From: Chloroflexota bacterium
Lineage (GTDB): Bacteria > Chloroflexota > Anaerolineae > Aggregatilineales > UBA2796
Length of the DNA stretch: 48,726 nt
Assembly (NCBI GenBank): GCA_021325095.1
Contig: JAJPHV010000077.1
Location: 1 to 48,726 of the forward strand
Direction of reading: 5' to 3'
The position numbers were made by a program, and so were the translations under genes. Position 1 is the first letter of the stretch. Every line of letters begins with the position of its first letter. Under the pieces are notes generated by a model. The model did not search any database. It was not told the origin of the DNA and worked only from the letters and a program-made list of their open reading frames with translations. Of the stretch, positions 28,226-36,915 are shown one piece after another.

Positions 28226-30979
28226 ATGGCCGACAAATATAACCCACAAGAGATCGAACCCAAATGGCAAGCGCGTTGGGAAGCCGACAAGCTGTACCGT
28301 GCCCAGGTCGATTGGTCGCGCCCCAAACACTATGCGTTGACCATGCTACCCTATCCAAGCGGCGACCTGCACATCGGGCACTGGTATGCCATGTCGCCCT
28401 CCGATGCGCGCGCCCGCTGGATGAAGATGCGCGGCTACAACGTGCTGTTCCCGATGGGCTTTGACGCTTTTGGCCTGCCCGCCGAGAACGCCGCCATCCA
28501 GCGCAACACGCATCCGAAGACGTGGACGTATGCCAACATCGAGAAAATGCGCAAACAACTGCGCTCGATGGGCGCGATGTTCGATTGGGAACGCGAGGTC
28601 GTAAGCTGCGACCCCGAATACTACAAGTGGACGGAGTGGTTCTTCCTGAAGTTCTACGAGAACGGCCTGGCCTATCGCCAGCGCGCCAGCGTGGACTTCT
28701 GCCCGCACTGCAATACGACACTGGCCCGCGAGCAGGTCTGGGGCGAGGATCGGCACTGCGAACGCTGTGGCACGCCCGTCATCAAGAAGGACCTGGAACA
28801 GTGGTTCTTCCGCATCACCCAGTTCGCCGACGAACTGCTGGATCACAGCCAGATCAATTGGCCGGAGCGCGTCAAGCTGATGCAGAAGAACTGGATCGGC
28901 AAGAGCGAAGGGGCGCACGTCAGCTTCCACACCGAACAGGGCGACGAGATCACCGTTTTCACGACGCGGCCCGATACGCTGTGGGGCGCGACATTCATGG
29001 TGCTGGCCCCGGAGCACCCGCTGGTCGCCAAAATCACCACCAATGCGCAGCGTGCCGCCGTCGATGCCTACGTCGCCAATGCCAGCCGTCAGACCGAGAT
29101 CGAACGCACCGCCACCGATAAGGAAAAGACGGGCGTTTTCACGGGCGGTTATGCCATCAACCCGGTCAACAACGAGCGCATCCCGATCTGGATTGCCGAC
29201 TACGTGCTGATGGGCTACGGCACGGGCGCCATCATGGCCGTCCCGGCCCACGACCAGCGCGACTTCGAGTTTGCGCGCAAATACACTCTGCCGATCCGCG
29301 TCGTCATCCAGCCAGAGGGCGAGACGCTGAACGCGGACACCATGACCGAAGCCTATCCGCACGAGGGCAGGATGGTCAACAGCGCACAATTCGACGGCAC
29401 TCCGGCAGACGAAGGCGTTGCCAAAGTGACAAAATGGCTGGAAGAACAAGGCATCGGCCACTACGCCGTCAACTACCGCCTGCGCGACTGGTTGATCAGC
29501 CGCCAGCGTTACTGGGGCGCGCCGATCCCGATTGTGTACTGCGACAACTGCGGTACGGTTCCTGTCCCCTACGATCAACTGCCGGTGCTGCTGCCCGACG
29601 ACGTCAAGTTTATGCCGACGGGTGAAAGCCCGCTGAAGTTTCACGCGGGTTTCCTGAACACGACCTGCCCGAAGTGCGGTGGCCCGGCCACACGTGAGAC
29701 GGACACGATGGATACCTTCATGTGCTCGTCGTGGTATCACCTGCGCTACCTGAGTCCGCATTACGACGGCGGGCCGTTCGACCCGGCGGAGGGTGCGTAC
29801 TGGCTGCCTGTTGACCAGTACACGGGCGGGATCGAGCACGCGACGATGCACCTGATGTATACGCGCTTCTTCACAAAAGCCATGCGCGAATGTGGCATCT
29901 GGGACGAGACCAAAGCGCTGCGCAAGCCGGGCCAGCCGCCCATCGACAACGAACCGATGCTGGCCCTGTTCAACCAGGGCATGATCCTGGGCGAACCCCG
30001 TGACGGCAACCTGATCGTGGCGACGGGCGAATGGGAGGGCAACAAGCTGAATGCCCGCACGATCCAGGTGCTGGCGGACGACGCGCCCAGGGGCGAGAAA
30101 GCGGCCAACATCGTCGTCGGCGAAATCGTCAAGCGGACGGAAAACCTGCTGAACGTTGACCAGGACGGGCAGGAAGTGACCGTCGAAGTCTTTAATGACA
30201 CGATCATCACCGATCCGGGTGGCAACGAGATTACGATTAACGATCTGCGCTACCATCTGGATGCCGAAAAGATGTCCAAGAGCAAGGGCAACGTTGTCGC
30301 GCCCGACCAGGTGGTTGCCAAGTACGGCGCGGACACAGTGCGCGGCTACCTGATGTTTGCCTTCCGCTGGGAGGCAGGCGGCCCCTGGGACAGCAACGGC
30401 ATCCAGGGCGTGGTGCGCTGGCTGAACGATGTGTGGACGCTGGTGACGGGCGACAAGCCCGAAATCTCCGGCCAGGCCAGCGAGGCCGACGTGCGGGCGC
30501 TGCGCCGCAAAGTGCACCAGACCATCCAGAAGGTGACGGACGGGCTGGAAACGTTTGGCTTCAACACGGCAGTGGCGGGCTTGATGGAACTGAAAAATGC
30601 GCTGCTGGCTGCCCGCAAGACACCGGTTGCCAAGACACCGGCCTGGGATGAGGCGGTGGCGACGATGCTGACCCTGATGGCTCCCTTTACGCCGCATATT
30701 GCCGAGGAACTGTGGGAGCGCACCGGGCACACCTACAGCATTCACAACCAGCCCTGGCCCGCCTTCGACCCGGAAATTGCGAAGGCCGAGGAGATGACGC
30801 TGGTCATCCAGGTCAACGGCAAGGTGCGTGACCGGATCACCGTGCCCGCCGACATCAGCGAAGAAGAGGCCAAAGCACGTGCGCTGGCAAGCGAGGGCGT
30901 CAAGAAGTTCATCAACGGCGGGCAGCCCAAGAAGGTGTTCTACGTGGCCGGACGGGGGATGATCAACATTGTGGTGTAA
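28226..30979 (+). CDS. leuS: Leucine-tRNA ligase
   Basis: This is a class I aminoacyl-tRNA synthetase, 917 residues. The ATP-binding HIGH motif is at residues 49-52 (PYPSGDLHIGHWYAM) and KMSKS at 682-686 (DAEKMSKSKGN). DAFGLPAENAAI and the editing (CP1) domain are present, the latter with TTRPDTLWGATFMVLAPEHP. Two zinc-knuckle pairs occur, CPHC/CERC near residue 160 and CDNC/CPKC near residues 435-485. An insertion of about 75 residues precedes KMSKS. The C-terminal tRNA-binding end is normal. It is preceded by a leucine T-box, whose predicted CUC specifier matches the enzyme. Confidence 0.97.
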   Translation: MADKYNPQEIEPKWQARWEADKLYRAQVDWSRPKHYALTMLPYPSGDLHIGHWYAMSPSDARARWMKMRGYNVLFPMGFDAFGLPAENAAIQRNTHPKTWTYANIEKMRKQLRSMGAMFDWEREVVSCDPEYYKWTEWFFLKFYENGLAYRQRASVDFCPHCNTTLAREQVWGEDRHCERCGTPVIKKDLEQWFFRITQFADELLDHSQINWPERVKLMQKNWIGKSEGAHVSFHTEQGDEITVFTTRPDTLWGATFMVLAPEHPLVAKITTNAQRAAVDAYVANASRQTEIERTATDKEKTGVFTGGYAINPVNNERIPIWIADYVLMGYGTGAIMAVPAHDQRDFEFARKYTLPIRVVIQPEGETLNADTMTEAYPHEGRMVNSAQFDGTPADEGVAKVTKWLEEQGIGHYAVNYRLRDWLISRQRYWGAPIPIVYCDNCGTVPVPYDQLPVLLPDDVKFMPTGESPLKFHAGFLNTTCPKCGGPATRETDTMDTFMCSSWYHLRYLSPHYDGGPFDPAEGAYWLPVDQYTGGIEHATMHLMYTRFFTKAMRECGIWDETKALRKPGQPPIDNEPMLALFNQGMILGEPRDGNLIVATGEWEGNKLNARTIQVLADDAPRGEKAANIVVGEIVKRTENLLNVDQDGQEVTVEVFNDTIITDPGGNEITINDLRYHLDAEKMSKSKGNVVAPDQVVAKYGADTVRGYLMFAFRWEAGGPWDSNGIQGVVRWLNDVWTLVTGDKPEISGQASEADVRALRRKVHQTIQKVTDGLETFGFNTAVAGLMELKNALLAARKTPVAKTPAWDEAVATMLTLMAPFTPHIAEELWERTGHTYSIHNQPWPAFDPEIAKAEEMTLVIQVNGKVRDRITVPADISEEEAKARALASEGVKKFINGGQPKKVFYVAGRGMINIVV

Positions 30980-30981
30980 AC

Positions 30982-31037
30982 TTCCCCCCGCCCCCCTCTC
31001 CTCAGCCGCCAGCGGGGAGAGGGGTCGGGGTGAGGTT
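30982..31037. repeat. Dispersed palindromic repeat, copy B (half unit)
   Basis: CCCCCCTCTCC...GGAGAGGGGTCGGGGTGAGG forms one hairpin, starting a few bases after the leuS stop. It matches half of the units at 5774-5867 and 38499-38600 and may serve as a 3'-end hairpin for leuS. Confidence 0.7.
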
Positions 31038-31077
31038 CTTGAACGCGGCATTGGGAACTTTCGTGAAATGCACCCGA

Positions 31078-31410
31078 TTAGCCGCTCAGGGTTGCCGGTT
31101 GAATGGCACGCCGGTATGGCTTCACCGTGAAGCACACCGCGCTCTGATACTGGCCTTCCAGGTCTGTGAAGTGAGGCGTGCACGCGAGGCCGATGTCCTC
31201 CGCCCGTAGCGATTCACGGGCTATTGCCAGCGCTTTGATCGTCCGGTTCACCGCCGCCGCTCCAAGCGCCTGAACCTGCGCCACGTCATGAGCGCGCATC
31301 AGCGCGGTCACTTGCCCGGCCACAGCCTTGACGGAGGACGTAGCCGATACCTGGATAATCTGCCGCTTTTCGACGGCAGCCGCTGCACCACCTGGCAAAG
31401 CGATTTCCAC
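31078..31410 (-). CDS. spoVS: SpoVS-family (Alba-like fold) protein
   Basis: This is a 110-residue member of the SpoVS family. The core IIQVSATSSVKAVAGQVTAL, then VQALGAAAVNRTIKALAIAR and the ending TPHFTDLEGQYQSAVCFTVK, match SpoVS (about 86 residues in Bacillus) with a short N-terminal extension and C-terminal tail. In Bacillus it affects sporulation; outside sporulators its role is unknown and its Alba-like fold suggests nucleic-acid binding. I chose the GTG at 31410 because AAAGGAGG lies 8 bases upstream; the longer ATG frame reads through that site. Confidence 0.85.
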   Translation of the reverse strand: MEIALPGGAAAAVEKRQIIQVSATSSVKAVAGQVTALMRAHDVAQVQALGAAAVNRTIKALAIARESLRAEDIGLACTPHFTDLEGQYQSAVCFTVKPYRRAIQPATLSG

Positions 31411-31821
31411 GTTGGCATCCTCCTTTGAGCAGGGTCTTTGATGAATGGACAATCTCCTTGACTGTGAGCAAGGATACTGCCGTTTGGCCGAATCATTAAA
31501 ACTATATTTATGCCAGATTTGACTTAGATTAATCCTCTCTTGGCAGCGCCCCTTCTCTGAAGAGTACTGAAGAGTGCTGCGTCGCTCGTTAGCTACATGA
31601 GGGTCTCATGAGAGATCGGAGCGCAAAAGGTTCAGGTTACGCCGGGCTGTGCGGAAACTAGATTAGTGGCAACTTAGACACTTCGACGCAGCCGGATCAG
31701 ATCGCTTGACATAACAATAGAGGCGCGTTTAGATCGGGCCGTGCATTGCAGGATCGACGGGAGGAAGCCGGGGTCGAACCTGTCTAAGCGAGAGGAGATG
31801 GCTGAAAAAGGAGGAAGTCTG
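31411..31821. other. Intergenic region between divergent spoVS and KGG-protein genes
   Basis: No credible ORF is seen. An AT-rich stretch (31490-31540) is the likely promoter area for spoVS. A short perfect inverted repeat, CATGAG-ggt-CTCATG, lies at 31596-31610, and the nearby GAAGAGTACT/GAAGAGTGCT is a direct near-repeat. Either could be a regulator site; nothing further can be supported. Confidence 0.4.
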
Positions 31822-32115
31822 ATGGCCGGGAATCGGGGCAACAAGAGCGACACCAGCCGTCGCGGTTTTGCTTCAATGGATGAAGACAAGCAGCGTGAAA
31901 TCGCCAGCAAGGGCGGTAGGGCTGCGCACGAGAAGGGCACAGCGCACGAATTCAGCTCTGAAGAAGCCCGTGAAGCCGGACGCAAGGGCGGGCAGGCGGT
32001 GAGCCGGGATCGTGAACACATGGCTGAAATCGGGCGCAAAGGCGGCGAGGCGTCGCGCGGCGGCCAGGGTAATGAGCAGGCGCGAGCGGGCCATCAAAGC
32101 CACAAGAATAATTGA
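31822..32115 (+). CDS. KGG-motif general stress protein (YciG/GsiB-like)
   Basis: This is a 97-residue, highly polar, Gly/Lys/Glu-rich protein built from repeats of the KGG type: IASKGGRAAHEKG, AGRKGGQAVSRDR and IGRKGGEASRGG. Such hydrophilin-like proteins are induced by stress or dehydration in many bacteria. The protein is largely disordered by composition. I chose the ATG at 31822 because AAAGGAGG lies 7 bases upstream; the longer frame from 31741 has no support. It stands alone, convergent with the cNMP-binding gene. Confidence 0.85.
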   Translation: MAGNRGNKSDTSRRGFASMDEDKQREIASKGGRAAHEKGTAHEFSSEEAREAGRKGGQAVSRDREHMAEIGRKGGEASRGGQGNEQARAGHQSHKNN

Positions 32116-32203
32116 GCGGCCTGCCCACTTCAACCGGGCCAGTGAAGCGGCGGCATGACTTTGGCCGCCGCTTTCGTTCTCCGGCTACCGCGCCTGGTAT
32201 GGC

Positions 32204-33070
32204 TCACGTCATCTCGTCGCCCCGGCGATCCGCGATTTGCCGGCGAATGTGTGGCAGGTCTTTCAACTGGTCATCCAGGCTGGCTTGCAACTGTTCTATC
32301 TTGGCGTGGAGTTCCATGATCTCCAGTTCTGCTTTCAGGTTGACCTTATAATCCAATTCCGAACGGATACGGTCTTTGGCGTCCTGCCGGTTCTGGCTCA
32401 TCATAATGATGGGGGCTTGCAGCGCCGCCAGCATCGACAGGATCAGATTGAGGCCAATGTAGGGTGGGCTGTCGAAAGGATGCGTCAATACCCACGTATT
32501 GATCACGATCCAGGCCAGTATGATGAACATAAACAGTCCGATAAAATTCCACGAGCCGCCAAACCTGGCTACTTCGTCCGCAATCCGATCTCCCAGGCTC
32601 AATTTCTCATCGATGGCTTCGTTCGCGTTGCGCGCCACGCGGGTACGCACCAGGTAATCCGTCTTTCGGATGCGCTGTCCCAAAATGCTCAGGATGTCCA
32701 GTGCAGCGGCGGGCTTTTTCGTGAACAGCCGCTGCAAATCATCCCGGTCAATGATAAACGTCCGGGTCGGTTCAATGGCGATTGCCGATGCTGAACGGGG
32801 TTCGCTGTCCAGCAGCGACAGTTCGCCGAACATTTCTCCCTTTTCCACTTCGGAGAGCACAATCCGGTTGCCATCGTCGTCGATGATGAATGTTTGCACC
32901 TTGCCGCTGAGGACGATGTGCATCACACCGCCCGGGTCGCCTGCCTTGAAGATTACCTGGTTGGCGCGGAAGGTAGCCTCGTCGATGTGAGCGCCCAGTT
33001 CGGCCAGTTCGTCCTTATCAAGCAATTCAAAAAATGGGACGTTGCGCAGCGTCTCCGCGTCGATGCTCAT
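32204..33070 (-). CDS. Cyclic-nucleotide-binding domain / DUF1003 membrane protein
   Basis: The 288-residue protein begins with a CRP-type cNMP-binding domain (about 5-125). Its phosphate-binding cassette area is GEMFGELSLLDSEPRSASAI, close to the GE-L...R.A consensus. A DUF1003 domain (about 140-255) follows with two transmembrane helices (FIGLFMFIILAWIVI and LILSMLAALQAPIIMMSQNR). A C-terminal coiled coil (LKAELEIMELHAKIEQLQAS) ends the chain. It has no HTH, so it is not a transcription factor. I infer a ligand-gated membrane protein of unknown output. It may bind cAMP, but another ligand is possible. Confidence 0.9.
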   Translation of the reverse strand: MSIDAETLRNVPFFELLDKDELAELGAHIDEATFRANQVIFKAGDPGGVMHIVLSGKVQTFIIDDDGNRIVLSEVEKGEMFGELSLLDSEPRSASAIAIEPTRTFIIDRDDLQRLFTKKPAAALDILSILGQRIRKTDYLVRTRVARNANEAIDEKLSLGDRIADEVARFGGSWNFIGLFMFIILAWIVINTWVLTHPFDSPPYIGLNLILSMLAALQAPIIMMSQNRQDAKDRIRSELDYKVNLKAELEIMELHAKIEQLQASLDDQLKDLPHIRRQIADRRGDEMT

Positions 33071-33162
33071 CTTCAGTCGCTCCGTTTTAATTCACATCAG
33101 GCTTAATGCTTGCATTATATACGACAACACATTCCCAGGCTTGCCAGCCACCAGGAAGAAAC

Positions 33163-33194
33163 AAAAACGCCGTGAAAGGGTGACTTTCACGGCG
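33163..33194 (-). terminator. Rho-independent terminator after the 408-residue membrane protein gene
   Basis: On the minus strand, CGCCGTGAAAG (33194-33184) and CTTTCACGGCG (33178-33168) form a perfect 11-bp stem with a 5-base loop, followed by TTTTT (33167-33163). It ends the gene at 33218-34444. Confidence 0.9.
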
Positions 33195-33217
33195 CTGCGG
33201 CATGACGCCCGCACAGA

Positions 33218-34444
33218 TTACTTGGCCGAGGTTGATACCGCCGGAGCCGTTGCGGCGCTCGTCGCCGGGAGGGTAGCGGCACCAGTAGCGGCGCTGGTGG
33301 CTGCGCCTGTTGCCAGAGGCGTAGGCGTTACTGTAGGCGTCAGCGCTTCGATCTGCGCCTCGACTGCCGTCTGCGTCAGCCGCAATGGGTGAGGCGTAGA
33401 GGTGGGCGTTGGTGTCGGGATATTCTGCGGGTTGACGACCATGCTATCGGTCATCTTCAGCAGTACGGGCTTCGCTCTGTCGGAGATCGACTTGCTGTTC
33501 TGCATGATCACGAGCACGACCTTGTTGTCCGGCAGCGGGGCAATCCACAGCTCGACCTCGCTCTCAGCCCGCTGTGCGCTGGCCGGAATGGAGATCAACA
33601 CCCCTTGCCCGTCCAGCTTGCCAATCTTGACCGGGCGCACGTCGCCCACCTTAAACTGCGAATCGGCTGGCGTATTCTGCTTGAACGCCTCAAGCGCGGC
33701 TTTGGGCGAATCGACTGAGGCCGTCACACCCATAATTTGCTCGTAAAAGGTCTTGGGGTCACCAATGTTGACCTGCAAACTGGCCGAGGAACTCGTCCCC
33801 TGCCCATAGGAAAACTGGTACTCGCCTGGCGTTGTCTCCGGGGCAGTCTCCCATCCCTTCGGAACAGGGACCTCGAGCACGTCGTGCTGCGCTTTGAAGG
33901 TCGTCGCGCTGCTCAGGTCAAAGGCTTGCGGATCAAGCGTCGCCGTCGGCGCAGGTGTCCAACTGGGGAACGGCGACGGCGACGGCGTGAGCGAAAGTTG
34001 TGGCAGCAGGTTACGGCCTAGCAGGAAAATCGCCACGATCAGCACGATGACTTCGATAACTGTCAAGATACGCGAAAAAAGGGTTGAAGGCTGTTTCGTC
34101 GGTTGCCCCGCTTCAGGACTGATATAGTCAGAGACGTGCGACAACACGTCCAGATACCACCACCACTGCTCCGGTGGGCGCGGAGTCGACGCCCGCATAT
34201 CGCGCAGCGCGCCGCCGCCTGCCGCCAGCCGGGATGCCACCTGTCCCGCGTTCTGGATCAGGGTGCTGTCCGCAGCCTGGACGCGATCAATCTGTTTGTC
34301 GGTCAGGCTATCCCACTGGGCATCAATTTCGCTGCGAGCGTTGAGCCAGGCCGCCGCATCACTGCTTTCGCGGTTGGCAACACCGTCCTCATATTGCGCA
34401 ACTAGGCGCTCCAGGGCATCGTTGGTCGAAGCTGCATCTGTCAT
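33218..34444 (-). CDS. Single-pass membrane protein with Pro/Thr/Ala-rich linkers, unknown function
   Basis: The 408-residue product has a cytoplasmic helical N-terminus (about 1-120) with PEQWWWYLDVLSHVSDYISP. One transmembrane helix follows (near 125-148, VIEVIVLIVAIFLLGRNL). Then come a Ser/Pro/Thr linker and an extracytoplasmic domain of about 170 residues (about 170-340). The C-terminus is low complexity (TPTPTSTP, then repeats of TGAATSAATGAAT). The outer domain resembles lipoprotein-like or PsbP-like folds by eye (VPKGWETAPETTPGEYQFSY), but no family is certain. The N-terminal helical part resembles anti-sigma or zf-HC2-like anchors only loosely. It ends at a perfect terminator, so it is monocistronic. 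Confidence 0.8.
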   Translation of the reverse strand: MTDAASTNDALERLVAQYEDGVANRESSDAAAWLNARSEIDAQWDSLTDKQIDRVQAADSTLIQNAGQVASRLAAGGGALRDMRASTPRPPEQWWWYLDVLSHVSDYISPEAGQPTKQPSTLFSRILTVIEVIVLIVAIFLLGRNLLPQLSLTPSPSPFPSWTPAPTATLDPQAFDLSSATTFKAQHDVLEVPVPKGWETAPETTPGEYQFSYGQGTSSSASLQVNIGDPKTFYEQIMGVTASVDSPKAALEAFKQNTPADSQFKVGDVRPVKIGKLDGQGVLISIPASAQRAESEVELWIAPLPDNKVVLVIMQNSKSISDRAKPVLLKMTDSMVVNPQNIPTPTPTSTPHPLRLTQTAVEAQIEALTPTVTPTPLATGAATSAATGAATLPATSAATAPAVSTSAK

Positions 34445-34851
34445 GGAAACTCCAGGCTATTTTTCATTGGGGTTGGTCAAAACCCTCTCTGGGAAATGCA
34501 ACCGGGCGAGTATAACACGGAGTATGAGAAAGGCGAACGGCTTTTTGCCGCCCAAATCGGAATTTGAGAACAGGGGCGAAAATAAGGGTGAGCGCTGCAC
34601 CGTGAGCGATGGCGGCCCGTTGGCCGATTCAAGTTGACCGATTCAGGACGAACCTTGCGCGTCTGGCCGGCAAAGACTTCGGCGTGACCTCTGTGCCTGC
34701 TTCAGACGGCGCATACGTGACCAGGGTCAGAACTGGGCGGGCATCTGTAGACCACTCTGTGCAGAAGGGCAGCCAATTGCCCTTCCGCAGTAAAGCTGCG
34801 CGCCACGATAGCTCCGGCGCATAGCATGGTGCAAAAGTCGGGTGGTGCCGA
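34445..34851. other. Intergenic region with a perfect 8-bp hairpin
   Basis: No credible gene. GAAGGGCA (34764-34771) and TGCCCTTC (34778-34785) form a perfect stem with a 6-base loop but no T-tract on either strand, so it is not a standard terminator. A minus-strand -10-like TATACT near 34515 may serve the gene at 33218-34444. Confidence 0.4.
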
Positions 34852-35271
34852 TCAGGCCGGTGGCTGCCCACCGAATTGCATGACACGCTGGCCCAACGGA
34901 CTCACCACGTCGTTGAAGGTTGTTGTCAATGTCTTGGTCGGCAGCAGCGACAGCAGCCGTGCCCTCCCCGGAGCGGAATTACGGAAACTGTGCGCAGCCC
35001 CCAGAGGTATTGCCAGGAGTTGCCCTGTCACCAACTTTTCATGCTCCCCGTCCACCGTTGCCTCGATCTGGCCGCCGAGCATAACGACCAGTTCCGAGCA
35101 GTCATCGGTGTGGCTTGGCAGCTCCTGGCCCGGCTCAAGCACGATCAGGACGACGATCATGTCCCCATAACCGCCCATCATGAAGGGAACCTGAACCTTC
35201 CAGCGATGTTCCGGCTGCTGCTCGACCCACAAGTCCATGAACTGATTGCTGATCAAATCTCTGATGATCAT
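34852..35271 (-). CDS. Cupin-domain protein
   Basis: This is a 139-residue single-domain cupin. The metal-site motifs are LEPGQELPSHTDDCSELVVM (the G-x5-H-x-H region with only one clear His; the second position is Asp) and IPLGAAHSFRN (H-x-F). Part of the first metal-ligand set is therefore changed. It starts 5 bases after the hydrolase-SnoaL gene stop, with AGGAG upstream. The longer in-frame ORF overlapping that gene is spurious. The pairing suggests a shared small-molecule pathway; the substrate is unknown. Confidence 0.8.
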   Translation of the reverse strand: MIIRDLISNQFMDLWVEQQPEHRWKVQVPFMMGGYGDMIVVLIVLEPGQELPSHTDDCSELVVMLGGQIEATVDGEHEKLVTGQLLAIPLGAAHSFRNSAPGRARLLSLLPTKTLTTTFNDVVSPLGQRVMQFGGQPPA

Positions 35272-35275
35272 TGGT

Positions 35276-36622
35276 TTACGCTCCTGCAGGCCCCATCGGG
35301 GGAATGATACCCATCTGCGTGAACAGGCTGATGGCATCGAACTCTTGCCAGCGCCCGTCGATCTTGCCCTCGTCATTGAAGCGGTAGATGGCAACGCCTG
35401 TCCAGCTTATTTTCTTGCCTGTCGGCTGGATACCCATAAATTCCCCTTTGAAGGTGCCGCTTGCCACCCCGTAGACCATCACCAGGTTTTTTTCAGCGAT
35501 GATCATGTCAATGGTCGAATAGAAATCGGGAAAGGCATTGTTGTACAGGATGTTGGCCTGTTTGAAGGCTTCGGGGCCGCGCAGTTCGCCGCCCGCTGCA
35601 CTGCTGTAGCTGACGAACTCCGGCGCGAATAATTCGTCGTAAACGTCCAGGTTGCCTCTGAACGCCTGCTCATAGAAGTACTGGATGACCCGCTTATTCC
35701 TCTCGATGTCCTGCGACACAGCAGACTCTCCCTTATGATGCAGATAATGGTTAAACCACTCAATCGCTGCATCGGCGGACTGCGTGACCCAGGGTTCTCG
35801 ACAGTACAGATCGGTATGCAGGCAGTCCAGGACGATCAGTTTTTTGGGTTCACCTGCCCGCTCGAAAACAGCCCGCACGGCATCAACAGGGATGAGGTCT
35901 TTCTCGCCGTGAATCATGAGCAGCGCGGTGGGGGCGATCAATTCGACAGCCTCCGCAGACTGATCCGCGATCAGGTTCTCTACCGATTCGAAAGTGACCC
36001 GGTTCTCGTAGGTCGGGGCATAGGTCTGCATGGCCTCGGTATAGAACTCATAGGCTTCGGGCAACGGCATCAATCCACCCTTGCCTGGCATCGACACTGC
36101 CGGGATGTACGTCGCCAGTTCGCCCGTCTGGAAACGGCGATCATGATCGCCATTCAGGATGCGCAGAAAGCCCTGCAAAGTTGTCCGGCCCATCATGGCT
36201 TCCATCATGTTCAGCCCTGTTGCCACCGAGACAACCGCTTTCAACCGCCGATCATACGCGCCCAGAAAGAGCATATGCACGCCGCCAAGCGAAATCCCCC
36301 AGCCGCCGATGTTGTCCGGATCGACTTCGGGCTGCGCGCGCAGCCATGTGATAGCATTCCGAATATCCTGCTGCTGTTCGTGGGGATCAATATGATTACG
36401 CGGTGCTTCGTCGCTGGCTCCATAATGGCGATAATCGAAGACCAGCGTCACGAAACCCGCCGCACAAAAACGTTCGGCGTAGCCCGGTAACGTGATCTCC
36501 TTAATGGCGCTGATCGCATTTGCCATGACAATCGCTGGTGCTCGCTTCTGCAAATGATCCGGCACGTACAGCCATCCCCTGCACATCACACCCTGACTCG
36601 GAAATTCAACCTCTCGCCGCAT
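35276..36622 (-). CDS. Alpha/beta hydrolase fused to a SnoaL-like domain
   Basis: This is a 448-residue two-domain protein. Residues about 1-300 are an alpha/beta hydrolase of dienelactone-hydrolase type, with the nucleophile elbow GISLGG (Ser111) and the acid region MIHGEKDLIPVDAVRAVFER. HTDLY (near 280) supplies the likely His. Residues about 315-440 form a SnoaL/ester-cyclase-like domain: VIQYFYEQAFRGNLDVYDEL, TIDMIIAEKNLVMVYGVASG and the ending IPPMGPAGA. SnoaL domains act in polyketide ring closure and related isomerisations, so a combined hydrolysis and rearrangement is possible but inferred. The ATG follows GGGAGAGAGAGGG. It is upstream of the cupin in the same operon. Confidence 0.85.
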   Translation of the reverse strand: MRREVEFPSQGVMCRGWLYVPDHLQKRAPAIVMANAISAIKEITLPGYAERFCAAGFVTLVFDYRHYGASDEAPRNHIDPHEQQQDIRNAITWLRAQPEVDPDNIGGWGISLGGVHMLFLGAYDRRLKAVVSVATGLNMMEAMMGRTTLQGFLRILNGDHDRRFQTGELATYIPAVSMPGKGGLMPLPEAYEFYTEAMQTYAPTYENRVTFESVENLIADQSAEAVELIAPTALLMIHGEKDLIPVDAVRAVFERAGEPKKLIVLDCLHTDLYCREPWVTQSADAAIEWFNHYLHHKGESAVSQDIERNKRVIQYFYEQAFRGNLDVYDELFAPEFVSYSSAAGGELRGPEAFKQANILYNNAFPDFYSTIDMIIAEKNLVMVYGVASGTFKGEFMGIQPTGKKISWTGVAIYRFNDEGKIDGRWQEFDAISLFTQMGIIPPMGPAGA

Positions 36623-36915
36623 ACGTACCCTCTCTCTCCCTTAACAGTTTCAAGCTGAAAGCGTCAAGTCGCCAGTAGAGGTTCCTCTTCCCGGCAAACT
36701 CACGCGCGAATACGCCTGCACCGATTGTGATGATGCACTCGTCAGACTGGAGCGGAGCAGCAATGGTGTGTCAAAGAGTCCGATTGTGATACCTAAATGT
36801 ATGCAGTTTTTGAATCGGGGGCAAGTCGCATGAATTCTGCCTTTTTCGCAGTCATCCACGCGTCGCGGATGGCTTCCACCTGGCCCGAACACGCTTCACG
36901 ACAGCTTGTCTTTGG

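Noticed and set aside
28346..31183. 945-residue open frame antisense to leuS
   Set aside because: It is the mirror of a high-GC coding sequence; its peptide has no family pattern and the leuS frame is certain.
33220..33440. Short tandem repeats near the end of the mucin-like membrane protein gene
   Set aside because: They encode the low-complexity Thr/Ala-rich tail of the protein and are not a separate repeat or CRISPR array; no CRISPR-like spacing was seen anywhere.
34764..34785. Perfect hairpin as a rho-independent terminator
   Set aside because: No T-tract follows on either strand, so it is mentioned only as a hairpin.
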